From: Limnephilus marmoratus
Lineage: Eukaryota; Arthropoda; Insecta; Trichoptera; Limnephilidae
NCBI GenBank assembly: GCA_917880885.1
Contig: OU862908.1
Coordinates: 56,007,819-56,071,818 of the forward strand
Length of the DNA: 64,000 nt
Direction: 5' to 3'
Shown: in pieces, positions 43,333 through 54,045 of the stretch
Layout: the number at the start of each line of letters is the position of its first letter
How positions within the stretch are numbered: the stretch's first letter is position 1
Notes under the pieces: generated by a model
Database searches by the model: none
What the model was told of the DNA's origin: nothing
The model's input: the letters and a program-made list of their open reading frames with translations, nothing else
Made by a program: the position numbers and the translations under genes

Positions 43333-45185
43333 TTAAGGCTCTGCAACCGGGCCCGAAAAGAAAAAGATGGAGAAATACGAAATTACGAATGTAAGAGGAG
43401 AGCGCTAACATTTACAGCGACAAAATCGACGCGAAAATTGCGAAAATGTTTAATAAAACACGACTCGATTAAAATAGAGCAAAAATCTCGCGGGAATTAT
43501 CTTAAACAGCATTTAAAGAAACACTGTGCATTTTTTCATGCATATAACTTGTAAAATAACTGAAACAAACGTGTTAACAATATTTTTTGGAGCATACATT
43601 TTTTTCTATCGAGGGAAATTTATATAATTTGCGTTTCGGTGCGGGCAAAGTCTAGATATTATCTTCAAGAATAACATATATTTTTTTAAGAGCTTTCAAA
43701 CTTACCGTGTTTAAGGGAAATATGTAATAAATCTGTACAAATCCGGGTTGCGGGCCCTTAAGAGCGTTTAACCAGCCAGCGGACGAAAATCCACATTTCG
43801 TCGAAAGTTGTTCTTACAATTGTGCAGGGCGGTTACAATGAGAAAGATTAATTATTCTCCGTACCAGCTTTTTAAATTTATAACTCAATATCGAATTTAT
43901 TTCAATCCAAATTAGCTTTATTTTATACCTTCATCCAAAAATGCTGAAAGGCGTGATGATAAAACCATTAAAATAATGTACTCTTTTAATTATTTTTTGA
44001 TTTAAGTATTTATCATTTTTCAATAATGTCTAAATTTAATAAGAATGTTAAAAATATCTGAAATATATTAGTTTGTAAGTGCGCAAATAAATTCACAAAT
44101 GGACCAATTTTTGTCAAGAAACACATGTACGTACATATTTTTAATGATTTTATTGAAACTAAAATTAAAATTCTAAAACATGCGTTTGCTAGATAATGTA
44201 TTGATTTATTTTACTGCATGATTATATTATTTGAAATGGGTGTGGTATAATACAAAATCTTTTTTGAAAATTTAACAAATCTGCCTACCTATGGAATAAC
44301 CTTATTATACTAAAATTTTTAAAAAATTCTCAAAATTTATTACATGCGAATGCTAGATAAAAGAAAAATCTTTCCAAATCCATTTATAATTTTTTGTGGA
44401 AAAGAGTCAATACGTCTAAAATCTGATTTGAAAATGACATATTTCTGGTTTTCTCTGGTAATGCCCTCTTAAGGGTGGGCATTGCGAAACCACGACCTTC
44501 AATGCTAGAAGGCATAAACTGACCGTACACGCATCCTAGTGTGGCCATGCGCCTGGCACTTTTCAAGCGATAAATCAAAACCCCTATCGAGAGTCCGAGT
44601 TCTAATAACAAGTAAGTTCTTATTTCAGAAAATTATAATAAAAATGTGATAAATTTACGAAAACGACCTTTTTTTGTGTGATTACCAAAATCCAAAACAT
44701 AGAAAGCTGAAAACTTCATTTTGGGCCGCAAAAAACCCTCAATTGGGCCGCAGGTTGGGCATGCCTGATCTTATAATTTAATTGAGAATGCTTTATTTAC
44801 ACGTTAGAATTAAGACTCGCAATCCCGAATTTTTACAAATTTATAACATACTTTCCTAGTTTTTATGCTCTTACAAAAATACATGTTATTCTTGAAGTAA
44901 TAATATCTGTACATCTTCCAGGCCGAAACGGTAATTATGTGAAACGCCCTCGATAGAAAAAAATCACAAAGTATGCTCCGAAAATTATCGTAAAAACATT
45001 TCTTTCTGTTATTTTACAAGTTCAACAATTTTTGGTACATTTTAAACGAGTCGTGTGTTATTAAACATTTTCACAATGTTGACATGATTATTATAGTTTT
45101 TAAAATTATCGCGCTTCCTCTAACATTCTTAATTATACATCTCCCCTTCTTCTTCTTTTTGAACGCTAATACCGGGCCTTAAAGA
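43333..45185. repeat. Old long inverted repeat with about 400-bp arms
   Basis: Left arm 43333-43757 and right arm 44803-45185 pair with roughly 75% identity. Shared blocks include AAAATGTTTAATAA.ACACGACTCG, AACTTGTAAAATAAC.GAAA, GGAGCATAC, TTTTTTCTATCGAGGG, CGTTTCGG and TTCAAGAATAACAT. A family C MITE sits in the centre side of the left arm. Could be a decayed long-TIR transposon. The frame 43249-43554 lies in the left arm. Confidence 0.75.
43758..44472 (-). mobile_element. TTAA-flanked MITE family C, copy 3 (715 bp)
   Basis: Reverse copy of 24839/30221: starts TTAAGAGCGTTTAACCAG and ends CTCTGGTAATGCCCTCTTAA. Same internal blocks reversed (GGCGGTTACAATGAGAAAG, AAATGCTGAAAGGCGTGATG). It is inserted at a TTAA inside the older inverted repeat. 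Confidence 0.9.
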
Positions 45186-45600
45186 TATAATGATATGCAC
45201 TCTAAATGATTTAAATATTGTAGTTTTTCGTGAACTAGGAGAACCTGTGCTAATGGGTTTACGTAATATTCCTTAATATTTATTCCGAGATTGATGAAAT
45301 TTTGCACACTTGACCTTCAAAATAACACATGAATACCTTTAAGTTTCACCTCTAGCCGCTTCCCAAGGATACTTAGTTAGTGCTTACCATAATGTGTTTG
45401 CTCTTCTTTGCAAAATGAAAAAATCGGATTAGCACTTATCCATATGTTGCTTGAAGCTCGCCCTGTCTTATTTCGTACCGCCATCTTATTCCAATATTAC
45501 TACAGAGACCGCTATGTGCGAGTCGTTTTCTCTGATTAAAGGAAAATACGTAGTGGGTAGTGGGAAATCCCTTTTGAGGATTTCTTTTAATTCGTAAACG
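45186..45600. other. Spacer with a fragment of the 37143 repeat
   Basis: GAGATTGATGAAATTTTGCAC (45281-45302) followed by TTGACCTTCAAAATA is the reverse of a block in 37200-37265. No gene seen. Confidence 0.4.
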
Positions 45601-45602
45601 TT

Positions 45603-45883
45603 GTGAATGGAGTACTTCTTACCGAGGAAAACTCGAATAAGCTCTACGACGAAAAATTCTTTAAAAAATCTCGTTTTACCCGATTCATGAAAGATGATTT
45701 TGAATTCCTGATAAATAGCTCATCATCCAAGAAACCCATTTTTATTTTAACCCCGCTTTCAAAGAATTCTTCTAAGATTTACGTGAAATATCTACTTACG
45801 GGAATAAGTAGGCACGTGTACTCGATGTTTTCACAAATTTATAATAAACCTCATTCTTCAATCTGCCCACGTGGAGCAAAGTT
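45603..45883 (+). other. Unassigned open frame running into a family A copy
   Basis: An ATG frame from 45603 stays open for 127 codons but its last third is family A sequence (from 45884). The unique 94 codons are polar and Ser/Lys-rich (KFFKKSRFTRFMKDDFEF) without a recognised motif. Possibly the remnant of a coding segment cut by the retroposon; chance is as likely. Confidence 0.2.
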
Positions 45884-46313
45884 CAATTTGGGAGGCGGGT
45901 ATGCCAACACCTCTGCTATAGGTCACCCCAAGTGGTTCGCTACGTTTGGTGACGTAATCCGGTTTCATGGAGTGAGTTTTGTCTAGGTGTTGGCGGCGAA
46001 TGCTTTTGCCCACCTACTGCGTGGCGGGCCGGATTGGGAGAGACTGGTTGAGGGAGACCTAACCTAGACCTCTCCAGCCGGACTCTCCCGATGCAACGCC
46101 TTGTACCGCAGTGGGAGGGATGGATTCCTACTTTCGTCACTCCCGGACAACTTAAACCCCCCATGTTCCTGCCCACCCCTCTTCCTTTTTTCCTTTCCAG
46201 AATTTCCTCTCCTTCCTTTCCCTAAAAATACCAGCCACACAGTATCCCCAAATATGACATAGGTTGTGAGGGATTTTTTTCCTCAGCGCCTCTTGTGTGA
46301 AAATGTAAAAAAA
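45884..46313 (+). mobile_element. Family A retroposon, copy 7 (longest, 430 bp)
   Basis: The most complete plus-strand copy. It starts CAATTTGGGAGGCGGGTATG, passes through GGTCACCCCAAGTGGTTCGC, GGTTGAGGGAG, CGCAGTGGGAGGGATGGATT and AAATATGACATAGG, and ends TGTGTGAAAATGTAAAAAAA. It defines the 5'-to-3' direction. No tRNA boxes or coding frame are evident, so it is either a SINE of unclear origin or the tail of a larger LINE. Confidence 0.85.
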
Positions 46314-46339
46314 TTAAAAGTTCTCTAATAACATTTTAA

Positions 46340-46745
46340 TACACAAATGATTTTAACGGAAAAATGGCGTATGCAAATTGCGTGCTCGTTGGGTTCCCAA
46401 AATGCTGAAGAGCAAAATCGGATGGAAAGCGCTCGGATATCTTAGAACCGTTGTTTTTCAACCAAGGCGAAGCTTTTATGGTTGAAACATGGGTTCACCA
46501 CCTAACCCCGGATCAAAAAGGCAATCAATGACATGAATTGCATCTTTTTCTTCACCTGAAGTAACATTTGGCCGGAAAACCTTTGGAGACCGACTGGGAC
46601 GCGGATGGAGAGGTCATAGCATTTTTGCGGTGGAGTTCTACGACAAAGTAATCAAGACCTAGTGCCACGGCCCACCAAGTGCATCGATCGTAACGGGGAC
46701 TATGTCGAAAAATAATGGGTACCTAAAACGTCAAATGATTTTTTT
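46340..46745 (+). pseudogene. mariner-type transposase relic
   Basis: Fragments in order are KLRARWVPKMLTEEQ (about 46371-46415), MVETWVHHLTPDQKGNQ (about 46477-46528), HLAGKPLETDWDADGEVIAF (from about 46567) and TKCIDRNGDYVEK (about 46676-46711). These match the mariner transposase order: 'RWVPxxLTxxQK', the first catalytic region 'VDETWVHHxTPxxK', the C-terminal 'HLxGKxFxxDxDV' and the terminal 'RWxKCIxxxGDYVEK'. The Asp before ETWVHH is replaced (M-V-E), the region with the second and third catalytic Asp is deleted, and stops and a frameshift are present. A dead, internally deleted copy. Confidence 0.85.
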
Positions 46746-47110
46746 GTAGGTATTTTTTTCCTGATTTTAAAAATTAGAACGGTCTTTAATTCCTGGACGA
46801 CCGGTAGATAGTAGGTTTACCTGTTTACCTAGTTTTTATTTGGAGATACGTATAGTTTTTGGAGTCATGATTCATATTTAAATTATATTTCGTTTTAAAT
46901 TATCTTTAGTTAACAATGTTGAGCCTGAGGCAAGTTATTCAAATCCCTCGAAATTTTCCTGAAAGATTTTTTCTGTCGTTATACAGATTTAAAACTTTTT
47001 TATGTGATCCTTATGAATACGCGTATGTAGAGTACTTTATCGATTAATATATTTTTGGGACTGCTTTTGTGTGACTTCCAAGTATTTTTTTTATTTTCTG
47101 TGTGAAGTTA
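46746..47110. other. No gene seen
   Basis: AT-rich spacer. Confidence 0.5.
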
Positions 47111-47374
47111 CAGAGTGGAAGATACTCTCAATCAACGCACTGGAGTCCCAACTGTTCCCAACCCACTTGAGCCAGTGACGATGTCATCTCCAATGGGGGT
47201 ATGTTGTGAGGCTGAAGGTAGTGACTGGGTAGGGAGAAGAGATGGGAAAGAGGTAGGTGGGGAAGTATCTGTCTATTCAATTCTGGTCACGGCTAAAGCC
47301 ATTTCAAACAACATTTTAATTCTGAATAATGGTCTTTGCGATACTGTGCGATACTAAAAGTATCTTCCACTCTG
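47111..47374 (-). mobile_element. MITE with 16-bp TIRs (CAGAGTGGAAGATACT), copy 2
   Basis: CAGAGTGGAAGATACT at the left and its exact reverse complement at the right; 264 bp. Homologous in reverse to 2338-2575. CAGAG-type ends recall hAT elements, but no 8-bp target duplication is visible. The frame 47115-47357 lies wholly inside. Confidence 0.8.
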
Positions 47375-47462
47375 AAATGTGCTGCCGTATACATTATACA
47401 TATACATATCTAAATTAAAAATAATTTATTGTATTATTTTTAATTAATTAATTGTGAAACAT

Positions 47463-47610
47463 ATCATCATCATCACCTTCTTCCCCTCGTCCTATTCGGG
47501 TCGGGGACCCATTGCATTGACAAGGCTCCTCAATACGTCCCTGTCTTGCGCTGTTTGTTCGGCCTCCGTCCATGGCAGTCCCATCCTCTCCTCACCCATT
47601 TCTGAAGTGA
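47463..47610 (-). pseudogene. LINE reverse transcriptase C-terminal end with (GAT)n tail
   Basis: On the minus strand the frame reads EERMGLPWTEAEQTAQDRDV, LRSLVNAMGPRPE, stop, then a GATGATGATGAT tail. The 'AxDRxxWRxLVxAxxPRP' ending and a trinucleotide tail are typical of insect RTE/CR1-like LINEs. Only the last 45 codons remain. Confidence 0.7.
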
Positions 47611-47639
47611 AACATTTCAAATTAATTAAATAAAATTTA

Positions 47640-47715
47640 CTTGCGCACGCCGGGGTTTGAGCCCGCGACCTCCGGATTACTAGTTGAGAGTCTTACCCAT
47701 CGACCACGGAAGCCC
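47640..47715 (-). mobile_element. tRNA-derived SINE head
   Basis: Minus strand: TGGTCGATGGGTAAGAC (box A-like) and GGTCGCGGGCTCAAACCCC (box B-like). The 5' and 3' ends (GGCTTCC and GTGCGCAA) do not pair into an acceptor stem, so it is not a working tRNA gene. Confidence 0.6.
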
Positions 47716-49024
47716 TACATAATACAATATTCCTATTTTTTTAGCTTGTAGAATGTTATTTATCACGTTCGTAATATTTTTTCTATGAAACACGAAATTG
47801 CATGTCCCTAGACGGCGCGGCGTGGGAAGTCGATCAAAACACCTGGGAAAACAAATGGAGGAAAATTGAAATTTGAAGTTTTGTTTTCATTTCACCCATA
47901 AAGAAAACACATTAAAATTATCGTACGGTATGAGAATGAACTATAAAAATATCAATTTTAAAAGTTGAACAGTGTTTTCTTCTGAATAATAATATTGTTA
48001 CGTAAAACTTTTCAGTTACTTTTACATGGTTATGTCAGCACTTAAAGATGCCCCTGAATATCACTCTGAGGTCTGTTAACCCAAGCAATACGCATATGAT
48101 TTATCTGTTCATTCTACATGGCTTGGTAATCTATCAGGTTTCCAGAAACAAAAATCCTCTATCTGCAATCTTTTTAATTCTATACATACCAAAGTGTCTG
48201 TAAAAGGCGCCGTTTGAAAACCAGTGGTGGCATTTTCGAACGTTTTACCTATAATTCCAGTACATACTTCATTGAACGAGCGTGGCGAAGTCCTGCTTTA
48301 ACACGACCGTTTTGCATTTTCTCGCGATTTTGTAGTTTTGCAGTACAGCTATTTAAACTTACGTTTCTGCATTTTTACTGTTTTTGATATCAAGAAATAT
48401 AGCATATAATGAATAAATATGTATTTCATTGAAAATTCCGAAAATACAGAACTTTAAATCGTTAAAAGTACTTTAAAATAAGCCAACAAGACAATTTTTA
48501 ATTTTTATCAAATCCGACATTGTTCTTCGGGACCGTCGATTTGTACGTTCTGTTTCCGGTTCAAGATGGAGGCCGCTTTAATGGTTCAGTAAAAAATCTT
48601 TTATTAACTGTGAAATTGTCTTGTTTATTTGGACTTTCTTACTCGCCTTTGTTCAATATTACGCTTTCAAAGTTTGAAAATTGTGGTAGTGAAGTTGCTT
48701 TTGACGAATTCCTTATTTACTGTGCTTTTGTATTCCCCTGTTTTCTTCTTCAAAACTATTCTGATTTTTAAGATTTTTGAACTGAAATAGAAGAAAATCT
48801 TCTGTCTGTACGTTTCCTTTTTTTTTTAAATACTTTGCCAAACTTGTATACTCAACATCTGTAAATGGCTATCAAACCAGGCAATTTTAACAATTTTTAG
48901 TTATTATAACTCCTATGAGAAATATCCTATTAAAAAAATCAAAACGTAGGAATGTACCAGTGATCGATATCTATTTTGTTAAAAAATATTTGCAGCAGTG
49001 TAAAAACCCAGAGAGGAATTAGGG
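47716..49024. other. No gene seen
   Basis: AT-rich. The 83-codon frame 48520-48771 has no recognised motif. Confidence 0.45.
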
Positions 49025-49044
49025 GAATACGTTTAATACGACAA

Positions 49045-49756
49045 ACGTTGTAACGTAATTATTTTCATGGTTCTTATTCAGTCAGTACTTGCTCAGAAAG
49101 AGTATTATTAATTTCGGGTGCCGTTGGAACGATTGATAACAAATTCAAATTGCCTGGACGGTTGCTCGATTGTTTTTGAAAGAAAAAGCAGAAACGGTTG
49201 TAAGGGCGACGTCATGACATAACGATGGATTGGTCGGAAGTTTTGAGTTGTAAGGAGTTTTGATACTCCTAAGTGGTTGTGTAAATTTGTAATATTATGT
49301 ATATATTATGCTAAAATGGTGCTGTGAAGAAATATTGCTTGACACTCGTAATGACGCAGCAAACATCCCATCGAGAAATGGCCATTGGGATACTGAATGC
49401 AGCTTGATACATTGATGTTTTGGTCGGGCGTGTTAGCAGCCACGTACAATCCAATATCACCGAGGACAGCTTTGATGTAGATTGCAGGCGCTTCTTAAAT
49501 GACGTCAACAGTCTAGAACTGCGGGTTATATCCTTTCAATGCTGAGAGATGGCCATCGGACTCTTAGTGATCAGCGGGCTTTTGTGGATGGACTGGAATC
49601 TCGGCTGCTTCACGGTGTCATGGGCTTGCGAAGCGGCAGCTCTGGGGCTCTTCTCCAGCTATCTGGAGCCCTTGTCGCTGAGGCTGGAAGAGGTGCGCCA
49701 TATTATCTATCGCAAGCTACGAATGATCATTTGGAGTGGATTCTACTAAAATAACT
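49045..49756 (+). repeat. Left arm of a 712-bp near-perfect inverted repeat
   Basis: Pairs with 50033-50743. I counted only a handful of differences, for example one extra G in GAGGCTGGAAGAGG and TACAATCC against GCACAATCC. Symmetry continues weakly outward to about 49025 and 50762. Both arms carry the same open frames (about 70 codons, MLRDGHRTLSDQRAF...). I do not recognise them as a protein family. GC content near 49540-49700 exceeds the surroundings. Confidence 0.95.
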
Positions 49757-50032
49757 TATCGTGCACCAAGAGAGTAATCTACCCTCTTTAACACGTTGGG
49801 CGCCAAGAATGACACGTACCTTTCTCAGTTAGCAGAGAAATTCCGTTTGCATGAGCTCTCATCATCATCTCAGGGTCCTGCGTGGGATAAAAGAAAGCTA
49901 CTATCTGATGTAAATAAAAGAACTCACATTAAACAAAATGTACTTGTTATTATTGACAAGCAAAAACATAATCTACATAAATACCTTTGTAAACTCAAAA
50001 AAAATGTAGAGAGAGGGAGAGAGAGATAATTC
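49757..50032. other. Loop of the long inverted repeat
   Basis: A 276-bp unique centre ending in a purine microsatellite (AGAGAGAGGGAGAGAGAG). A 77-codon plus frame (49796-50029) is Lys-rich and of unknown nature; it is almost coextensive with the loop. Confidence 0.7.
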
Positions 50033-50743
50033 AGTTATTTTAGTAGAATCCACTCCAAATGATCATTCGTAGCTTGCGATAGATAATATGGCGCACCTCT
50101 TCAGCCTCAGCGACAAGGGCTCCAGATAGCTGGAGAAGAGCCCCAGAGCTGCCGCTTCGCAAGCCCATGACACCGTGAAGCAGCCGAGATTCCAGTCCAT
50201 CCACAAAAGCCCGCTGATCACTAAGAGTCCGATGGCCATCTCTCAGCATTGAAAGGATATAACCCGCAGTTCTAGACTGTTGACGTCATTTAAGAAGCGC
50301 CTGCAATCTACATCAAAGCTGTCCTCGGTGATATTGGATTGTGCGTGGCTGCTAACACGCCCGACCAAAACATCAATGTATCAAGCTGCATTCAGTATCC
50401 CAATGGCCATTTCTCGATGGGCTGTTTGCTGCGTCATTACGAGTGTCAAGCAATATTTCTTCACAGCACCATTTTAGCATAATATATACATAATATTACA
50501 AATTTACACAATCACTTACGAGTATCAAAACTCCTTACAACTCAAAACTTCCGACCAATCCATCGTTATGTCATGACGTCGCCCTTACAACCGTTTCTGC
50601 TTTTTCTTTCAAAAACAATCGAGCAACCGTCCAGGCAATTTGAATTTGTTATCAATCGTTCCAACGGCACCCGAAATTAATAATACTCTTTCTGAGCAAG
50701 TACTGACTGAATAAGAACCATGAAAATAATTACGTTACAACGT
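50033..50743 (-). repeat. Right arm of the 712-bp inverted repeat
   Basis: Reverse complement of 49045-49756 with very few differences. The arms could come from a long-TIR foldback transposon, an inverted duplication, a hairpin-RNA locus, or an assembly fold. Confidence 0.95.
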
Positions 50744-50764
50744 CTACACAAACGTATTCATGAA

Positions 50765-51005
50765 AAACATCCGTTCCTCCTAAAAACTAAGAACTTTTTT
50801 ATTAGAAACATTATACATTTTTCTAACTACCCGTATAAAATTCACAGATAAATAATTTGTGGTATTATGCGTTGGCAGACTACAAAGCGTGTATTTTTTT
50901 AGTGTTGACCATTATGTTAGATTCTCAAGCGCCCTTGCGTGGTTGTGTCTGTGTATGAAATAGCATGAACAAAGGGCCGGGCTCACTCTCCAAGCCAATA
51001 AGTAC
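50765..51005. other. No gene seen
   Basis: AT-rich spacer. Confidence 0.5.
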
Positions 51006-51009
51006 ACAG

Positions 51010-51170
51010 ATTATATGTAGATGCGGTCGGGCGTGTGGAAGGAGGGTTGGTCGGTCGGCCGGCCGATCTCTCGCGTGACTAGGAATTTCCATCGGGGACT
51101 ATCGCCCGGGAAACCTGCAACCCGTCGAATCGAATCGACCCGAACCAAGAACACACTACGATCACTGTTC
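51010..51170. other. GC-rich patch
   Basis: Contains GGTCGGTCGGCCGGCCGATC and GTCGAATCGAATCGACCCG. Opposing frames of about 73 codons here reflect low stop density. Possibly regulatory; no exon evidence. Confidence 0.25.
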
Positions 51171-52484
51171 TTGACATTCTTAATGTCCGGGTCTAACATG
51201 GATGTGAATTGTCTTAATAGTATTGACTTTGTAAACAATTAATGATTTTAATCCATTTTCGGATAAAAATAACTACGTTCTAGGTACGTGTGCAAAAATC
51301 CTTTTGTACCCACTAAATAATTTATTCACAGATTGTTTTTAGTATCACACCCTTGTACGACCTTAATTTGCAATAAGTCTAAAAATAAGCGGTATTATTC
51401 TATTCGTCTTAATAATATTTAATTAATTTTATATATTTATATAGGCAGTAAAAAAAACCACTACCCAAGCGTTAAACGGTGTTTTAGTTGCACATTTAAT
51501 AAATACTGTTCAAACTCTGATTTGACTTCTTATTAATACAAAAATGCCCTTAATTGGGCTGCGGAAGAGCATTTTGGCAGACTAACACGTAGACGTAATA
51601 TGACATATTATTTTTTTAATTAACTGTTACCGCGTGAATTTTATAAGATTTCTATGAAAGTGATATTTTTTTAATAACTTAAATGCCTTATGCATGTGTA
51701 GGTGAGTACAAATCCATGAAATCAACTTTTGCATTAGATACGCAAACAATGAATCCAAAATATATTTTTTTATTATTCTCTGTGAATTATACTAATATTT
51801 TTTATAATTGTTAATTGTGTAAACAGGTAACAAGTAAAGTAAAAATTTTCTTGCAGATTCCTTGGATTTATCCAATGTGTTTTATTTCTTATTTTCTACA
51901 ATTTTCGACGTTTGTATTATTTTTTTTTTGAATTTCATGATTGTAATTAAATTATTCCAATTTATAAATATTAAAGTAGGTATATTTGAAATAAAAAAAT
52001 CTAAAGGGTATGTTTATCTACTTTATAAAATGGTATTTGTTTTTACAACATCTTCATAAATACTAAATATGCAGCACATTAAGTATTCCTGAAAATATTC
52101 AGAAATTCGTTTGTCAGAAGTTTATAAAACAAATAAACTGGCCTCTTCCGCTATATAAAGAATGTCTATAACTTTTTATGACCGTTAAACATAAGTTTAG
52201 CCAATTTTGTTTTTTTTTTTAAATCTTAACGTGTACCAGGTACCTACAGTGTAATATTAGCGAAACTAATTCGAAAATCTGAAAACAGAAAATCAGAAAA
52301 TATATACTGTAACATCTGATGTGACCGTATAGTTTTGTTTTCAGTTTTTCGATTGACTTTCAGTAAATTGTCTTAATTTAATTAAATATTAAAATTTTAG
52401 TTTAGCTTAGTTTTAGTTTATCAGTAAGGTTTTCATATACACCGTTGTTTATCAATTGTGTAAAATTTAATAAACGTTTTAAAA
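51171..52484. other. No gene seen; partial palindromic-element relic at 52257-52305
   Basis: AT-rich. ATTAGCGAAACTAATTCGAAA and ACAGAAAATCAGAAAA at 52257-52305 match one arm of the element at 39855. Confidence 0.45.
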
Positions 52485-52620
52485 TCTCCTACTACCTCCA
52501 CATCAAGCGGAAAATGCTACTTATGTCGTAATTAAGGTCTTAGCCAGCCGAGCAGTTGAACACACGACGCCTGGGTGGAACCCAAACGCGATGCCAAATC
52601 AGCCACGGACCGGTATACAT
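52485..52620 (-). mobile_element. tRNA-derived SINE, copy 2
   Basis: CTACTACCTCCACATCAAG, then AAAATGCTACTTATGTCG. The minus-strand head has TGGCTGATTTGGCATCGCG (box A-like) and GTCGTGTGTTCAACTGC (box B-like). Same family as 4300-4452. Its tail (TTTACACAATTGATAAACAA, reversed) also occurs in the hairpin at 57478-57592. Confidence 0.7.
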
Positions 52621-53638
52621 TATGTGTGATTATATGTATTGGTGTATTCTGTGTGGATTATTACAATGATGTAGGCATGCGATTATAGTTTAATTGCGTA
52701 GTACTCAAAATAACCTTGTGTAGGGTGTAGTTTGTTGAAGATCTGGTTATTAATAGTGATTGGGACTGTAAGGGATTACGGAGATTGGATTTGAAGAGAT
52801 GAATGGTTGGGAATTTGCGTAAAACCGTCTAATTGTCATAAAGTCTACCACCAGGAAAAGCTTACCCCTCTTCTACAAGGTTGTAAGGAGAAAAATAAAA
52901 TAGTAGATGTTATTTTAGATATTTTTATCAAGAATTTCCACTCACAAGACGAGATTAAAAACGGACAAATGACGGAATTATAGAATTTTCTTTTGGATGC
53001 ATCTATTCCAACAATGCCTAGTTCTTTTGTTGTGGTAAGCTCTTTATAACGCGGGCAGACTTGTAGGCGAGGCTCTGTATTCATTGTGCGATGCCTGTTA
53101 CTAACGTTCCACCCAGATCATTAAGCCAGACTTCCATGGCCTAGATACTTATTGTTAACGTACAGGCTGTATTAACAGTGAGGATGTCGGTTTCTGAAAC
53201 ATTTCATTAATCGCTACACGAAGCAGACCCTTCTTGCTATTAACAATTCCAGTATAAATCAACCCTTACTACCAGAGACTTGAGAATCTTATCGACGTTG
53301 GTATAAATAAGATTTTTTTCAGTCAAAACTCCTCGGTAATGTTTAATGTTTAACCGGTCACAAACTTAAGCAGATATATGCGTTAGAAATACGACAGCAG
53401 TCAAGTACAATAAGCGTGTTTATACGTCAACGTCGTTTATATGTCTCCATAAAAACCGTTATAACTCCGTTATTCTTTTAGTGACATCCCTAAAACAAAA
53501 AGTAAAAGGTCGATAGTGGAACAAGCTGTACACCCCTATTCAAGTTGTCCATAGAAATACATAACAAGAATATTCTGTCATTCGCGCAATCTGACACATA
53601 ATTTTTCCCGCCAAATTTCGGACCGGCGGCTCGACATT
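52621..53638. other. No gene seen
   Basis: AT-rich spacer; minus frame 52845-53084 has no motif. Confidence 0.45.
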
Positions 53639-53639
53639 G

Positions 53640-54045
53640 TTAATTTTTATTAAATATTTTTATATGAAATGATAAGAAAGTGAGGTGACAAAAGTGTTTA
53701 TTATACATTTATACAATAGAATAAGTATTGTTGTTTACATAATCTGTGATTTTAGTACCGTTTTCATATAAAAATATCACGTGAGTCATTTTTATATTTT
53801 TTTAATGTTTGCATTATTTATTTTAATATTTACAAAAGTTAATATTTATTTGTAATACTCGTACAATAATTTGAAAGCTTATTTTGTAACCTTTCTAAAA
53901 CAGTTTTTACTATACGGCTACGTTCAGAAATGTTTCATTTATAGAGCTTTAATTGTGAAGCGGTAATAACACAAAGTTTTTGTAAAATGTCATTTTGTTT
54001 GAGACATCTCAAGCGAATATTCTCGAAATATCGGAGGGGTTAAGA
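53640..54045 (-). mobile_element. Element G, copy 4 (diverged)
   Basis: Reverse copy: GAGGTGACAAAAGTGTTTAT, GTGATTTTAGTACCGTTTTC, TACGTTCAGAAATGTTTCAT and AAATATCGGAGGGGTTAAG. More diverged than the others and truncated. Confidence 0.65.

Noticed and set aside
47115..47357. 80-codon plus frame as a gene
   Set aside because: It lies wholly within a MITE with 16-bp terminal inverted repeats and is not conserved as a frame in the relative at 2338-2575.
49539..50249. Two identical 70-codon proteins encoded in opposite directions
   Set aside because: They are the same sequence seen in the two arms of an inverted repeat. No family resemblance, and shorter alternative frames are equally open.
52485..52500. 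let-7-like string (GAGGTAGTAGG on the minus strand)
   Set aside because: Only 11 nt match, no hairpin surrounds it, and it belongs to the SINE family that also occurs at 4300.
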